A DNA stretch of 64,000 nt from Echinarachnius parma (Eukaryota > Echinodermata > Echinoidea > Clypeasteroida > Echinarachniidae): the NCBI GenBank assembly GCA_037951105.1, contig JBAMJV010010117.1, forward strand, positions 1-64,000. The letters run 5' to 3'. The position numbers and the translations under genes were made by a program. The notes under the pieces were generated by a model. The model did no database searches. It had not been told where the DNA came from and saw only the letters and a program-made list of their open reading frames with translations. Shown in pieces: positions 24,521 to 35,944 of this stretch (within the stretch, counting starts at the first letter, position 1; each line of letters begins with the position of its first letter).

Positions 24521-25024
24521 CAATCATCCCCTTGTGTGCTGTTACAGCTTGCCTGCTTGTTTCTGCTCACTCCCCTCTGCTACCCCTCCCCTCTCTCCAC
24601 CATGTTCATCGAGCGATGATAACGAAATAAAGTCATGCGTGTTGCCATTTAAACTAAAATTTATTTTTTATTTCATTTCATTTTGGTCATTGTTGGTGAA
24701 CCATCAACATTACTATGCGTATACATGAAACCATATTTATGTTTTGTGACAATATGATCGTATTCGTCTACTTCTGTATATACACTGCAAACAAACCCTA
24801 CTAGTTGGATAAACTGTTGCAGGTACATGAAAAGCAACTTTCCCAGTTTAAAAGTTTTGTATTCTATTTCCTCCACCCCCCCACCCCCCCCCCCCCCCCC
24901 CCCCTGGGCTCCACTTAGCACTGCGATACGTATTTAAATAGGTCTGTTTGTCAAATCACATTGCCATCAAGCAGAATGTCGGCCCCACCTAGTGGCAAGA
25001 GGAACTAGGTCGGTGACACACAAA
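24521..25024. other. Unannotated sequence with poly(C)
   Basis: No gene seen. A C run of about 20 at 24885-24904 resembles the poly(C) cores of nearby hAT-like elements. Confidence 0.4.
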
Positions 25025-25032
25025 TACTTGTA

Positions 25033-25287
25033 CAATGGCGTAGCTACGGAAGGGGGGGGGGGGGGGGGGGGAGGAGGCAAGGGAGGCACGTGCCCCTTCC
25101 CAATAATTTGTCAAAAACAATCCAAAGCCATAAGGGAAACATTTTTTGAAAAAAATAAAGAAATACATAGAGTCTGCCCCCCCCCCCCCCCCCCCAACAA
25201 AAAAAACATGTGCGTGCCTCAAACTCCCCCCTACCCCCCCCCCCCCCCCCCCCAATCAGTCCGACCAAGCTACATATTACGTCACTG
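25033..25287. mobile_element. hAT-type MITE with 8-bp target duplication
   Basis: It starts CAATGGCGTAGCTACGG and ends TACGTCACTG. The flanks TACTTGTA (25025-25032) and AACTTGTA (25288-25295) match at 7 of 8 positions, the 8-bp duplication expected of hAT elements. The interior consists largely of one poly(G) and two poly(C) runs around an A-rich core. Frames of 74-98 codons here are homopolymer translations. Confidence 0.75.
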
Positions 25288-25295
25288 AACTTGTA

Positions 25296-26079
25296 ACTCA
25301 GTAATTACTCTCTCGGGTTGCATGCGCTATCGGGCAGCAGATAAAATACATTAATCATCTGTTATTTCTGTTCGAAGTACGTACGTGTAGAAAAACACAG
25401 TTTTCAGGAAAGGCGCAAATATATTCGCTTGGTAATTTTAAATTACAGATTCGCCATTGTCAGGTTGATGCGTTGAAGAAAACAAAACTTATGGAGGGAT
25501 TTAAAATGTACCAAATATTGTATTGTATTTCCATTACCCGTAACACCCGTAATACATTAATTGATATGTTGATATGCACGATTGTTATTCGTGTGTGTGA
25601 ATAAGATTTAAAACTGGTTGTTATCCTTGAATTTGATACAAAATACAAAATGCAATTATCTTTACCGTGGAAAAATGATGTAATGTTTTGTGACCAACGT
25701 CATAACAGCATATTAATCTTAAATGTCGCGTATTTAAAGTTCCATGGTATAATAAGAAAGTTAATGTAATTATTTGGGGAAGACTGACCAAAAATATATC
25801 AGAACAATTAAAATTGGAAAACAATTTGGCTATATATACGCTGGGAATCGCACCCGAGACGTCCTAAACAAGTTTTATCCATTGGTCAAATTTATACCCT
25901 ATTCAAGTATTTTCGCGTGCTTTTTTGACAATTTTGCCCCCTAAACAAGTATAACCCCTAAAACATACCCCTAAACAAGGTCTACGTCAATTGCTCTCAA
26001 TTAAACCTCTAAAACTAATGGAAATGTTTAACTACCTTAAACATTTAACCCTAAACAAGGTGGAGGGGGCGGGGGATAT
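25296..26079. other. Unannotated sequence with degenerate CCTAAACAAG words
   Basis: No gene supported. Between 25860 and 26060 a CCTAAACAAG(G/T) word recurs several times at irregular spacing. Confidence 0.4.
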
Positions 26080-26087
26080 GATCGCGC

Positions 26088-27083
26088 CAGGGGCGTCGAT
26101 CCGTTTTTGCGATTGGGGGGGCGAAATTTTAAAATTTTTCCAGAGTAACAACTGAGAGAGCTAAAAGCCCCACATTGGCATGCCCGGAAGTTTTATTGAT
26201 GCGCTCATTGAAAGTGTCTTGATGGCTCGAAGACCTGACTTTGGGGGGCACCCACATTTGGGGACAATAATGGGGGTCCAGGGGGCGGAGCCCCCGGAAG
26301 CTTTTAGATTTCAGACATGTGCAACTCCTATCATGGGTGTTAAAATTGTATAAAATAGTGAACCTACTCGTAACGTATTTTTAAAGGGCAAGCATAGCGA
26401 GGAAAAGATTGAGCCTTGCATGATATGGATCCACGTAATCCTGTATATAGAGCCATCGATATAGTCTAGGGCATTGAGCTCCCATGAAACTAAGCAAGGG
26501 CGTCAACAACTTCTCAAAAGTGGAGGAGAGACATTGCGAGGAAGCGAAGCGACCGAGCGGGGGAGGGTGTGGGAGGGGGTGTCCCCCTCCCACAGTAGGG
26601 AGCTTTTGTATTTTTGGGCGTGAAATTGTGCGATTTGGTGCACACCTGAGACAGAAATTTCACGTAATATGAAGTATATAGGTATGGAACCAAACATACA
26701 TTTATTTTCTGTGACGGTGTGCTATCTTTAGATGAGGGTTTAATAAACTTCGTTTGAGGTGTACGTTTGAGAAATTACACTGCCCAACACATTTCGAAAG
26801 GTGAGTTTCCGCAACCAAAATGAAACTTGCATTATGAGAAACTGTATGCGCGCGAAGCGCGCGGCAAAAAAGTGATTTACAGTCCTTTTCAAACTAAAAA
26901 AACGGCTATTTTGAAGATTAATTGTTGATAAATGTGTCTTTCCCCTCTTTAGCATTATATCACTCGATTTTTTTCTTCCTCATTTTCGGAATTATTGGGG
27001 GGGCGAAATGATATGTTCGCCCCCCCAATATTTTCATTGGGGGGGCGACCGCCCCCCCTGCCCCCCCAGGATCGACGCCCCTG
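26088..27083. mobile_element. hAT-type non-autonomous element with perfect 8-bp duplication
   Basis: The inverted ends CAGGGGCGTCGATCC and GGATCGACGCCCCTG are flanked by GATCGCGC on both sides (26080-26087 and 27084-27091). The interior is G-rich near both ends and contains the hairpin word CAGGGGGCGGAGCCCCC, shared with 53115-54207. It is 996 bp with no transposase frame. CAGGG ends plus an 8-bp duplication identify the hAT superfamily. Confidence 0.9.
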
Positions 27084-27091
27084 GATCGCGC

Positions 27092-27563
27092 GATCAAGGG
27101 ACGTTCCCGAGATATGGAAATCCCTGGAATCATTCGAAGTCGCAATTCTATAGTCTTTGCCTAAACGCTAAACGCGTCACGCGCGTGACGCGCCATGATC
27201 GGCAAAAAGTACCCTTTTTACGCGTTTTGTTGGTCGCTCGTGTGTACAGCAATATAGTTGAGTGGCCCCCGCCCCCGGGACAGGTGCTCTAACCACTAAG
27301 CTATGATTATTATAACTGCGGTACTTTCCAGAAACTCTTTTCAATGCTCGTGCAATAGTCAAGAGCTATAAATTGCATTTATCTATAATTATGCTATATT
27401 TTATATTCATCGCATCGATTATATGCATCAAATATCAAGTTATTTTAACGAATCGATTTATTGTATTACCTTCCTTTTACTGAACTGCGTAGGAAAAGGG
27501 AAACAAAGAAAATAACGGGAAAATGAGGAATGTGGAAATTCAATCCATTAGCTCAATATTCGT
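27092..27563 (-). other. Spacer with tRNA-like A-box fragment
   Basis: On the minus strand, 27303-27284 reads TAGCTTAGTGGTTAGAGCAC, a strong match to a tRNA D-arm and A-box. The sequence after it (CTGTCCCGGGGGCG) does not complete a cloverleaf and no B-box follows, so this is at most a tRNA or tRNA-derived SINE fragment. The rest of the span has no gene. Confidence 0.45.
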
Positions 27564-27567
27564 TTAA

Positions 27568-27929
27568 AGGGATCTAGTAACTTTGTTGGCATGTGTAAAA
27601 AGTGCTGAATGGTTGATAACATGTAAATATTTGTGATCTGGTATAGGTATGATGTCCACGAAGTAATGTGTGAAAATGTCACGTTAGATGGATGTTATAT
27701 ATTATGTCCGGTAATGAACAAAATGGCACAGTGATATTCCCTAACTCATTGCACTGACTTTTTACAAGGTTATAACTATCCAGTGGTTAGTAAACAAATC
27801 TGAACGCTTCAATCAAAAAGCCAAAACCTGCTCGATGCTTGTATTGGCAATACGAATACAACTCAGTATGAGAGAACCTCTAGATTTCGAATTAAGTTTT
27901 GTGGATTCGGACAATGTTACTAAATCCCT
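27568..27929. mobile_element. Family A MITE
   Basis: Between TTAA 27564-27567 and 27930-27933; 362 bp. It starts AGGGATCTAGTAACTTTG and ends ACAATGTTACTAAATCCCT. Same orientation as 11063-11445. Confidence 0.85.
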
Positions 27930-28017
27930 TTAATGACCATTATCGTAACTACGGGACAAAATGAGATGGTAAATTAGTCCCGCGGTTTAGGAAGGTGATT
28001 TCCCAGACGTTTCCCGG

Positions 28018-28329
28018 GGGTGTTTCACAAAGATTCAAAGTTGAACTTAACTCTAAGTTTGATTCATCATTTATGGAAAGCCATTTGTAGCCTTGAAATA
28101 AAACATATTAAAAAGCAAAAAAAAAAAAAAGTACTTGAAACTTCCAACACAAATTTATATCATTTATTTCAACGCTCTTTGATTATAACAAAATTAACTG
28201 ATTTTACCAAACTTTATGCCTTAAAAAAAAAACGGTTTCAACAATTTTACAAAGAAACTAACGGCTTTCCATAATAGTTAGGCCCAACTTAGAGTTATGT
28301 TCAACTTGGAATCTTTGTGAAACACACCC
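28018..28329. mobile_element. MITE with GTTTCACAAAG inverted ends
   Basis: Ends GGGTGTTTCACAAAGATTC and GAATCTTTGTGAAACACACCC, with inverted similarity extending about 70 bp (CTCTAAGTT and TATGGAAAGCC on both sides). The AT-rich interior produces an 84-codon frame with no motif. Confidence 0.8.
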
Positions 28330-29289
28330 TGGTCTTCTATCTCCCATCTGGAAAGTTGGGAGTAATTCAAAGAAAGGTTATATGTTTCAACAATTCACCC
28401 GCGTATTAAAAGTTTAATAACATTTGTGGACAATTTATCAAAGTCATATATGTTTTACATTATTGTTCGTAACAATACTGAAAACGATAATAAATTAAAC
28501 AAATAAAATAAAATAAAATAAAATAAAATAAAATGTAATGAAATAAAATGAAAGGAAATGAATTATATAAAATAAAATAAAATAAAATGAAATGAAATGA
28601 AATAAAATGAAATTAAATGAAATGACATGAGATAAAATATCAAACAAAACAAAAATCAAATCAAATCAAATAGATAAAATACAATAAAATAATAAATTAC
28701 CCTATAAAAGATACAGAAATTGCATATTTAAAAAAATGCAATTCAATATGAAAAGAATCCGGTCTAGGTAAAACGTAAAACGTAAAACATAAAACGTAAA
28801 ACGTAAAACGTAAAACGTAAAACAAAATATATATATATATATATTATTTTCAAGTAAATGTATCGTTTCAATTTTAAATAATTGGCCCAGAATTGGCTGA
28901 AACTATATCAGTATCAGAAACAATAATGTCACGTGCTATCAGATTTAGATATGAACACACAGTGCGACGGATAAATAAGTGAGTCGCATTTCATGTTAAT
29001 CAATTCAAATGCTGCACTGTTCATCAGCTTGGACTTGGAACTTGTGGACTTGACTACAGCCCTGTGCGTTAAGTATTCCAGTCACTATACTAGTCAAAGG
29101 ATTTTTAAAGCTATATTGTGTCTTATATATATTACTTGAACAACAATTTCCTTGAAAAATTCAATTTAGAAACACTTTCGAATCTTCGTTGGTAAAGGCG
29201 CGTGCATGACGTGTCTGCAATACGTGATCAATACTTTTTTGTTTATCCGTCAAGCACGTCTAGCTTTCTCAAGTTGTTGGGTTGTTAAC
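28330..29289. repeat. Spacer with AAAAT-type and AAAACGT microsatellites
   Basis: 28500-28690 is an AAAAT/AAATG pentamer array with point variation. 28770-28822 is a heptamer array AAAACGT, about seven units with one ACAT variant, followed by a (TA)n stretch. No gene is seen in the rest. Confidence 0.8.
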
Positions 29290-29690
29290 CTGCCCATTCG
29301 TTTTGCCTAGGTTAGAACCATCGCTATAAACATGATGCCTGGATGAAGCAACGCCCATTGTGACGAGGAGGGGGGGGGGGGGGGGGGGGGGGTTATTGCA
29401 ATATACTATAAATTACAACAAACAAAAAAGTTTTACTTTGCCTAGCTCTATTAGAGCCATCGCTATGAATTTCTGGGTGAAGTTTCGTCCATTGAATGAG
29501 CTAGTTGCAACGCGCTTCCATTTCTTGTTCTCCATGGACAACCTCCCCATTCACTTTACCTAGCTTAGAACCATCGCCATGAATTTTTGGATGAACAAAA
29601 TCGCCCATTTTGACGAGCTGGTTGCAACGCGCTTTCATTTTACTGTTTTATTTATACAAATGTTGTCTTGTTGTCTCCATTTTACTGTGC
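29290..29690. repeat. Diverged tandem repeat of about 120 bp, three units
   Basis: Each unit contains CCATTC-TT(T/A)-CCTAG, AGAACCATCGC-ATGAA or a close variant. The second and third also share GAGCT(A/G)GTTGCAACGCGCTT. A G run of about 24 at 29369-29392 interrupts the array. Confidence 0.75.
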
Positions 29691-29696
29691 ACGCAG

Positions 29697-29833
29697 ATAT
29701 TGTTCCCCATGTTATGGTAAAGGTGGAAACTTCTCGCCTCAACTCCATGACTGTACACTGGAGGTATACTCAATCCGATAATATTCATATCGATGGGAAT
29801 CACACCCTTAATCTTCAAGTTCGAGCGTTATAG
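29697..29833 (+). CDS. Possible exon encoding part of a fibronectin type III-like domain
   Basis: A pyrimidine-rich tract ending CTGTGCACGCAG at 29696 would be a reasonable splice acceptor. The frame after it, entered in phase 1 as is usual for FN3 exons, reads IVPHVMVKVETSRLNSMTVH followed by W and RYTQSDNIHIDGNHTLNL. The pattern P-x-V-x-V then a hydrophobic-alternating strand ending V-x-W resembles the A and B strands of an FN3 fold, with the conserved tryptophan. The frame stops at 29831-29833. A possible donor is GGAG|GTATAC near 29760, right after the tryptophan codon. There is no neighbouring exon in sight. It may be an isolated exon of a large gene, an exon relic, or chance. Confidence 0.22.
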
Positions 29834-30486
29834 TTTCGTTCCACGATTGAACTCGGTATTATCAATCAAATCATACATGGAGGCGCCTTTCCAATCAGCG
29901 AACCAACATATTTAGCATCGACAAGTTGTCTTTTACCAATAATTTTTGCCGGCGGATGAATTATCGAATTTATAACGATTTTTTTAGCCGATCATGATGA
30001 AATTATATAATTGTTTGCATTATTACATAAACCAGCTGGCATTTGTTCATAATTCCATAATATTAGTAATCGTATATTTCTGAAAGTATCAACATAAGTG
30101 ACACAAATCAAAGCGAAAACAAAATACGAAACTATGTATGTTCATGCTTTCCAATATTAATTTTGTATCGATTAAATTGTTCTTGTAACATTCAAACATC
30201 TATCAACAAGGTAAGTTAATTTGGTTCGAAAACAATTACAATTTTGCATCGTAAAGCTTCCTTCATTAGCAGAAGATTGATGGCGGCCTTGCTTCAAGGG
30301 ACGGTTATCCAATATTACACGTTTGACTACGCGTGACAGTTCAATAATAAATTTATGCCTGGTAGCCGGATAGGCATTTGGCTCAACATGATAGGACAAT
30401 TCAAACGCGACGCATCGCCCCCCCCCCCCCCCCTCCTCCCCCATACAATGTGTTTTGCAATCGAGCCGATGCCTCTGTGACAACTA
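29834..30486. other. Unannotated sequence with poly(C)
   Basis: No gene supported. A C run of about 16 lies at 30418-30433. Confidence 0.4.
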
Positions 30487-30490
30487 TTAA

Positions 30491-30608
30491 AGGTATATGG
30501 TAACATCGTCAACATCCACAACATTTACTTTAGAACTCTAGCGGTTCTCTCCTACCTTCATGACCTTGTAGTATTCGTATTACCAATGGAAGCATGGAGC
30601 AGGTTTAG
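30491..30608. mobile_element. Family A MITE, left fragment
   Basis: It starts after TTAA (30487-30490) with AGGTATATGGTAACATCG and keeps the AACTCTAGCGGTTC and AAGCATGGAGCAGG words, then loses similarity. The rest of the copy is deleted. Confidence 0.7.
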
Positions 30609-30828
30609 AACCATGACCAATGTATAGTAGCCGTGATGTAACATTTCGTTATTCTATTTTGATTATTATAAAGTACCGAAGTTTGATGTCGCAGCTATTC
30701 GTTGCCATGGGCAATGGCTCTGAAGAATGTATATGGCTTGCCTGACATTCCGACCGAGCGGTTGCTAAGAAGGCAATATCGTCCAGCTTAAAGTCCCCAC
30801 GTAAAGTCTGAAACAAAAGACAAGTTAA

Positions 30829-31098
30829 TAATAGTAAATATATAATCCATTGCGGATATAGTATCGGAAATAATATCGCTAGTGATATTCGTTTGTCTCG
30901 CAATGTATGGTCAAACTAGGAATCTAAAAGATCATGACGTTTCGTGTGCCGCTGCAACACTTTGTCAAATGATATAATCTAATGTAGACAATCGGTTTTT
31001 ATGCTCTACCGTGGCTCCAAACATTGCGAGACAAACGAATATCACTAGCGATATTATTTCCGATACTATATCCGCAATGGATTATATATTTACTATTA
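30829..31098. repeat. Inverted repeat, 78-bp arms
   Basis: Left arm 30829-30906 and right arm 31021-31098 are near-perfect inverted copies (ATATCGCTAGTGATATTCG and its complement). The spacer is 114 bp. Similarity does not obviously extend outward, so this may be the core of a decayed foldback element. Confidence 0.85.
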
Positions 31099-31235
31099 TG
31101 AAACAGGTGACATTCCATACGTCTGATCACCTGACATGGCCCTGTAGCCATGGTAACGGGATAGGACAAGGACGCCTCGCATCCGTCCCCTGAGGCGCAA
31201 CACCACTCGTTCCTCCGTTCATATGTATGTTATAA

Positions 31236-31832
31236 GGCCCGGTGTCACGCTAAATCCGTACGCACTGCGAAATCCGTACGGCTTACGCAGTCGCAAATAC
31301 GCATGCGCACCTTCGTTCCCATTTATACCATTTGTAATAAAGCATGCAAAATCCCTCCTTGAGGCTCCTTGCAGCACAAAGTGTTGTCAAAACCCCCAAA
31401 ACCCGACGGTGGATTAAGAAAATCCATTCACGCCATTTACAAATTTGATAAAACATGTGTCAATATGTTATTAGAATGAAATTGCGGCGTAATAATGGTC
31501 ACGATTTTCGCAAGACACACCTCCAAATGTCTAAGCGCATGCGCATTTGCTACTGGGTACGGATTTCGCAGGTCACGGATATAGCACCACACCGGTCACA
31601 TATCACCGGATAGCGTAAACGGATGCCCGACGGAGAGTAACATTTTAATTCCGTTCGTCTCCGTTTGGATGCGTTTTGTTAATTGTCCGTTCCTTGTATA
31701 CGTTGTTCTATCCATCGGAATGTTTTGTACATGAAGCAATGGAGACGACTTTCACCACGGGGAAATTGGATGTCGCAAATTTTCTATTCGTCGTGCATCC
31801 GTTTACGCAATCCAGTGATATGTGACCGGGCC
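31236..31832. mobile_element. Composite Harbinger-like MITE with GGCCCGGT ends
   Basis: The outer ends are GGCCCGGTGTCACGC and ATATGTGACCGGGCC. The left half (31236-31595) is itself an inverted pair (GCGAAATCCGTAC and GTACGGATTTCGC). The right half (31590-31832) is a close relative of the separate element at 34937-35174, sharing CTCCGTT, GTTCTAT and GCAATGGAGACGACTTTCA. Two related MITEs appear fused end to end. Confidence 0.7.
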
Positions 31833-32519
31833 TTTTGTTACAAACGATCATTAGTTTAAGACATACAGCCGAGCATCTTCATCGCGGGATACAATTGGGA
31901 TTCAAACAAGAAATATATCTTTTAATTCTATAAGATTCTTGTATCATGTTTATATAACCCTGAGGCGTATAGTCATTATGGCCGGTCTTTCTTCGATCCA
32001 AAATTTGACTATTTTTACTCCCTTTACTATTTAAGTACCTTTCATTTTCCCCCCTTCAAATAGAGTGTACATTGTGATCTAGACTCGTTTAGTTTCATAC
32101 GGTCAAGTTAACAAAATCAAGAATGTTCAAATCGATGCAAATTTCGATGCATGATTAATCATGAAAGCATTTTTGATGGTTATGCTATTTTTATGTTTCT
32201 AAATATATGTACAGAGTGACGCAAGAAGTAATTCGATCGCCATTCCCGTTCTGTAACATGCCGCCTGACGATCAAAAATTGTAAAACTTTCGGACAAAAA
32301 GAAGAATGTGGTATCTATTTTGATACTAGAAATCTAGAAGTAGAAGGAATTAAGAATCAAACAAATAATCGTATTATGTCACTGCCGCAGTAACTCATTG
32401 TAAAACTTTTTTCTTGTTTTAATTTTGTTGTTCTATGTCAAGCTCCCTGAAACTTCTTCCTAATATAGTTTGTATTAATAATTATTACGTTCGTATATGG
32501 TTGGTAGTATTATATATTA
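31833..32519. other. Unannotated AT-rich sequence
   Basis: No gene or repeat supported. Confidence 0.4.
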
Positions 32520-32572
32520 ACATTATCATTATTATTATTATTATTATTTATTATTATTATTATTATTATTAA

Positions 32573-32617
<45 letters not shown>

Positions 32618-32665
32618 TATTATTATTATTAGTAGTAGTATTATTAGTATTATTAGTGTTATTAT
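32520..32665. repeat. (ATT)n microsatellite
   Basis: An imperfect ATT array with AGT variants at its right edge. The 83-codon minus frame of isoleucines and asparagines is an artefact of it. Confidence 0.95.
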
Positions 32666-32763
32666 TAAATCATATTTCCGCATATAATAGGTATTTTTTG
32701 GTGGGCATATAGAACGTTTACTAGGATGAGAGGCAATATAGCATGCTTGTTCCTTTACCATGC

Positions 32764-33385
32764 ACCCTCATACCCCGTTGCCCAGTCAATTCGTGGGGAG
32801 CTAGCCTCATGCAGGCATTTATCTAAAATAAACAGTTTATTTCTGCACTATTCTTGACACGGTTGAGTGTCAATCATATTATCTCGATCTGTGAAACCAG
32901 GGTAGTTTATACACACCTCCAATCTACCTTGGTCATTACAGGCTTCCCTGTGTTATTCCCTTACTCGGAGGCGAGTATATTTGAGGCATATCACAACAAC
33001 AGTGTGACGAGGGTTGGCGAATTAGCGTGGTTGAACTGATTGGGGGACGCGATTGATTGGTGACACCCTCGACCCCGGTGCCCAATCAATTCGTGGGGAG
33101 CTAGCCCCCAGGCATTTATCTAAAATAAACAGTTTATTTCTGCACTATTCTTGACACGGTTGAGTGTCATTCATATTATCTCGATCTGTAAAACCAGGTT
33201 ACCAGGGTAGTTTATACACACCTCCAATCTACCTTAGTCATTGGACTACAGGCTTTATACCTTTGTTGTTCCCTTACTCGGATGGGAGTATATTTTAGGC
33301 ATATCATAACAGCAGTGTAAAGAGGGTTGGCGAATTAGCGTGGTCGAACTGATTGGGGGACGCGATTGATTGGTGACACACTCTG
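32764..33385. repeat. Direct tandem duplication, period 300 bp
   Basis: CC(A/G)TCAATTCGTGGGGAG occurs at about 32782 and 33082. Both copies run through TCTAAAATAAACAGTTTATT, TTGACACGGTTGAGTGTCA, CACACCTCCAATCTACCTT and GGGGGACGCGATTGATTGG. The second copy has small insertions. The duplication looks recent relative to most repeats here. Confidence 0.9.
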
Positions 33386-33923
33386 TATAATGTATTTTAT
33401 CTTATCTACCATCGATCCAAGACTCGTCTCGAAAAATACTCAGGCCAGTGTCTGTGGAAAATACATCTAAGAGCAAAATCAATCAGTCCTGAACAGCTTA
33501 AAGGAACTACAGCGTCTAGATGGCCTAATTTTCACAATTCGGCTCTCTATATGTAATTTTTCCCGAAGAAAAAGAATTTGGCAGTCATTCCTCATGAAAT
33601 CAATCAATTTTGGGGTAATTAGTTTTTGTTTTTTTATTTGGTGGGGGTGGGGTGCGCCCCAAGCCCCCCGTAGCTACGCCACTTGGGATGAGTTCACCGT
33701 CCTTCAGACACACCTATACAAAACATTGAACAAACAACTGAAAACTGCTTATCAAAAAAAAAAAAAACGGTGTACATAGTTAAACGGGAGCCAAAGGGGG
33801 CCAGACCTCTCTTTCCTATGTAGCGGAATTGCTATCAAAGGGAAAACAAATGCAAATTGACATACTGTGCTAGACATGACAATAGTCTTTACAAACGCGA
33901 TATGTCACGCCACTTAATGGCAC
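33386..33923. other. Spacer with an hAT-like right end
   Basis: 33640-33686 is G-rich then reads CCCCCCGTAGCTACGCCACT, the complement of the CAGTGGCGTAG terminus. The left end was not located. No gene seen. Confidence 0.4.
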
Positions 33924-33927
33924 TTAA

Positions 33928-34560
33928 AGGGAGAGATCCTCTTATGCAAGCCAAAATTCAAAAGTTGCGAGGTTATTGTATTATATGAAAGGAAATGTCA
34001 TTTAATAGCATGCCTAAACAAATTAGGGCTTGAAATCTCTTTTTCGTGGAGTTATAGACCTAAAACTGAATAAACTGAGGGACGTCGGTTAAATAGGTAC
34101 ATACGTATTTTCGGCCGGTGAGTAAGTTCGTACATAGATTTCACGGAGTGCCAGATCGGTATGCATGACCCCTAAGTGACCCGCGCTAGCTACGTGACCC
34201 GCGCATAAGTACTAATGTGTGAGCGTTTACCAAGCAAAATACCCAAACATCGCTTAAACTGACTACATGTAATTATATATTCTTTCTTTTTGAGATCTTT
34301 TTCCGTGACATACGTTAACAAATGTCGGCTTCACAATACCTTTACGAGAATTAGTACTATATTGTTGTAATATTATGCTAAATCAGTTGAACTCCTTTAT
34401 TGACCGATATATAGTTTAAATGGAGGGACGCATTCGTTTTTCATTCGTAGAATCTAAATTAGAGGGCTGTTCGCTCTGATTTTTGTTTTCGCGTGTTACA
34501 TTGATCCCCATCCGTCAACTGAAAGCTGTTCAGACGTTTTATAAAAGTGGATCTGTCCCT
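33928..34560. mobile_element. TTAA-flanked element, family D
   Basis: Ends AGGGAGAGATCCTCTT and AAGTGGATCTGTCCCT lie between TTAA 33924-33927 and 34561-34564; 633 bp. Beyond the roughly 16-bp inverted ends the interior is not related to families A, B or C. No transposase frame. Confidence 0.7.
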
Positions 34561-34597
34561 TTAATACTGGCAATACTGGGCATCTTTCTCAGACTAA

Positions 34598-34875
34598 GGC
34601 CTAGCTCCACTGGATACCGTTTCTCCTTCCGTTTCCTATCCGTTTGACATCCGGAAGGTACCACTACCAACATGAAACGAAATGATGCATGCGGACCAAG
34701 TTCAGAATGGACTAGTACTAGTAGGATACTTTTAATTTGGCTCCGTTTGGCGTTAAACGAAACGTCATGAAACTTCAAAATCTGCTATATGATATTGACT
34801 GTTTCGCCACATTTTGGTCAGAAACGGATAGGAAACTGAAGAAATAAACGATGCAGGGGGGTGTGGGACTAGGCC
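34598..34875. mobile_element. MITE with GGCCTAG inverted ends
   Basis: It starts GGCCTAGCTCCACTGG and ends GTGTGGGACTAGGCC. Subterminal sequences pair as TTCCTATCCGTTT and AAACGGATAGGAAAC. The ends resemble Harbinger-like MITEs in style. Confidence 0.65.
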
Positions 34876-34936
34876 ATAACAGTATCGCCCATTGAACCAT
34901 AGACTTACTACGATTGAACTAAACCATTTGCTTATA

Positions 34937-35174
34937 GCCCGGTCACATATCGACGGATTGCGTAAACGGACGTCAAACGGAGAGCTAAATTTTCCATCTG
35001 TTCGTCTCCGTTCCTATGCGTTTCTTGTCCGTTCCTTGTCCGGTGATGTACGTTGTTCTATGTTTTGTACATAAAGCAATGGAGACGACTTTCATCACCG
35101 GATAATTTCATTTCGCAAATTTTCTGTTCGTTGTCTGCATTCGTTTCCGCTATCCGTTGATATCTGACCGGGCC
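34937..35174. mobile_element. MITE with GCCCGGTCACATATC inverted ends
   Basis: It starts GCCCGGTCACATATCGACGG and ends CCGTTGATATCTGACCGGGC. The arms pair along most of the 238 bp. It is closely related to 31590-31832. Confidence 0.8.
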
Positions 35175-35278
35175 ATTACTGGTTGAATATGTGTATACCA
35201 GATCCGTTCTTGCCTCCATCCTACACGGTCAGTCTGACAGTTAATTGCACCCTCCTTAAATGCCTTGAATCTATTTAA

Positions 35279-35684
35279 AGGGATCTAGTAACATTGTCAA
35301 ATTTTAACAAAAACTTACCCATAACTCTAGGGGGTATCGCATACCTTGTTGTATTCGTATATTATACCAATGCAAGCTACATGTTTTGGTTTTCCGATTT
35401 TGTTTCTTTCGTTATGAAGATATTTATGATTGAAGTGTTCGGATTCAGATGTACAATATCCACTGGAATGCTATACATGGTGAATGATAACCGTGTACAC
35501 AGTTAGTGCAATGGGTTCGCAAAATATCACTTCGCTTTTCGGTCGTTACTCGGTGATATTCACATTCATTTACCATGGCATTTTCACACATCACTCAGTG
35601 GACATATCAGACTATATAAATACCCATTTTATCAAGCCTAGCTGTGCTAGTTTGTGCGCATGTCAACAAAGTTACTAGATCCCT
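35279..35684. mobile_element. Family A MITE
   Basis: Between TTAA 35275-35278 and 35685-35688; 406 bp. It starts AGGGATCTAGTAACATTGTC and ends CAAAGTTACTAGATCCCT. A poly(G) run (about 35700-35721) follows immediately. Confidence 0.85.
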
Positions 35685-35944
35685 TTAAAGGGAGAGAGGA
35701 GGGGGGGGGGGGGGGGGGGGGTGAATATAAATGGGATATATGATTGATGATGAACAGTGTCCTTTTCAGACAGCGGACAAGGTACCCTTGATCCACGCCG
35801 TGTTTTGATCATGTCACTTCGATACGTGCCATGTCATGTAAGACTGATGTATCCTCTTAGGCTGTCTGGCTGTGGTCACACGATGTCTGCGATGGGCTGC
35901 CGCTACCTGCGATGGGTCGACCGCGCGTATGAAAGGCGGATGGT

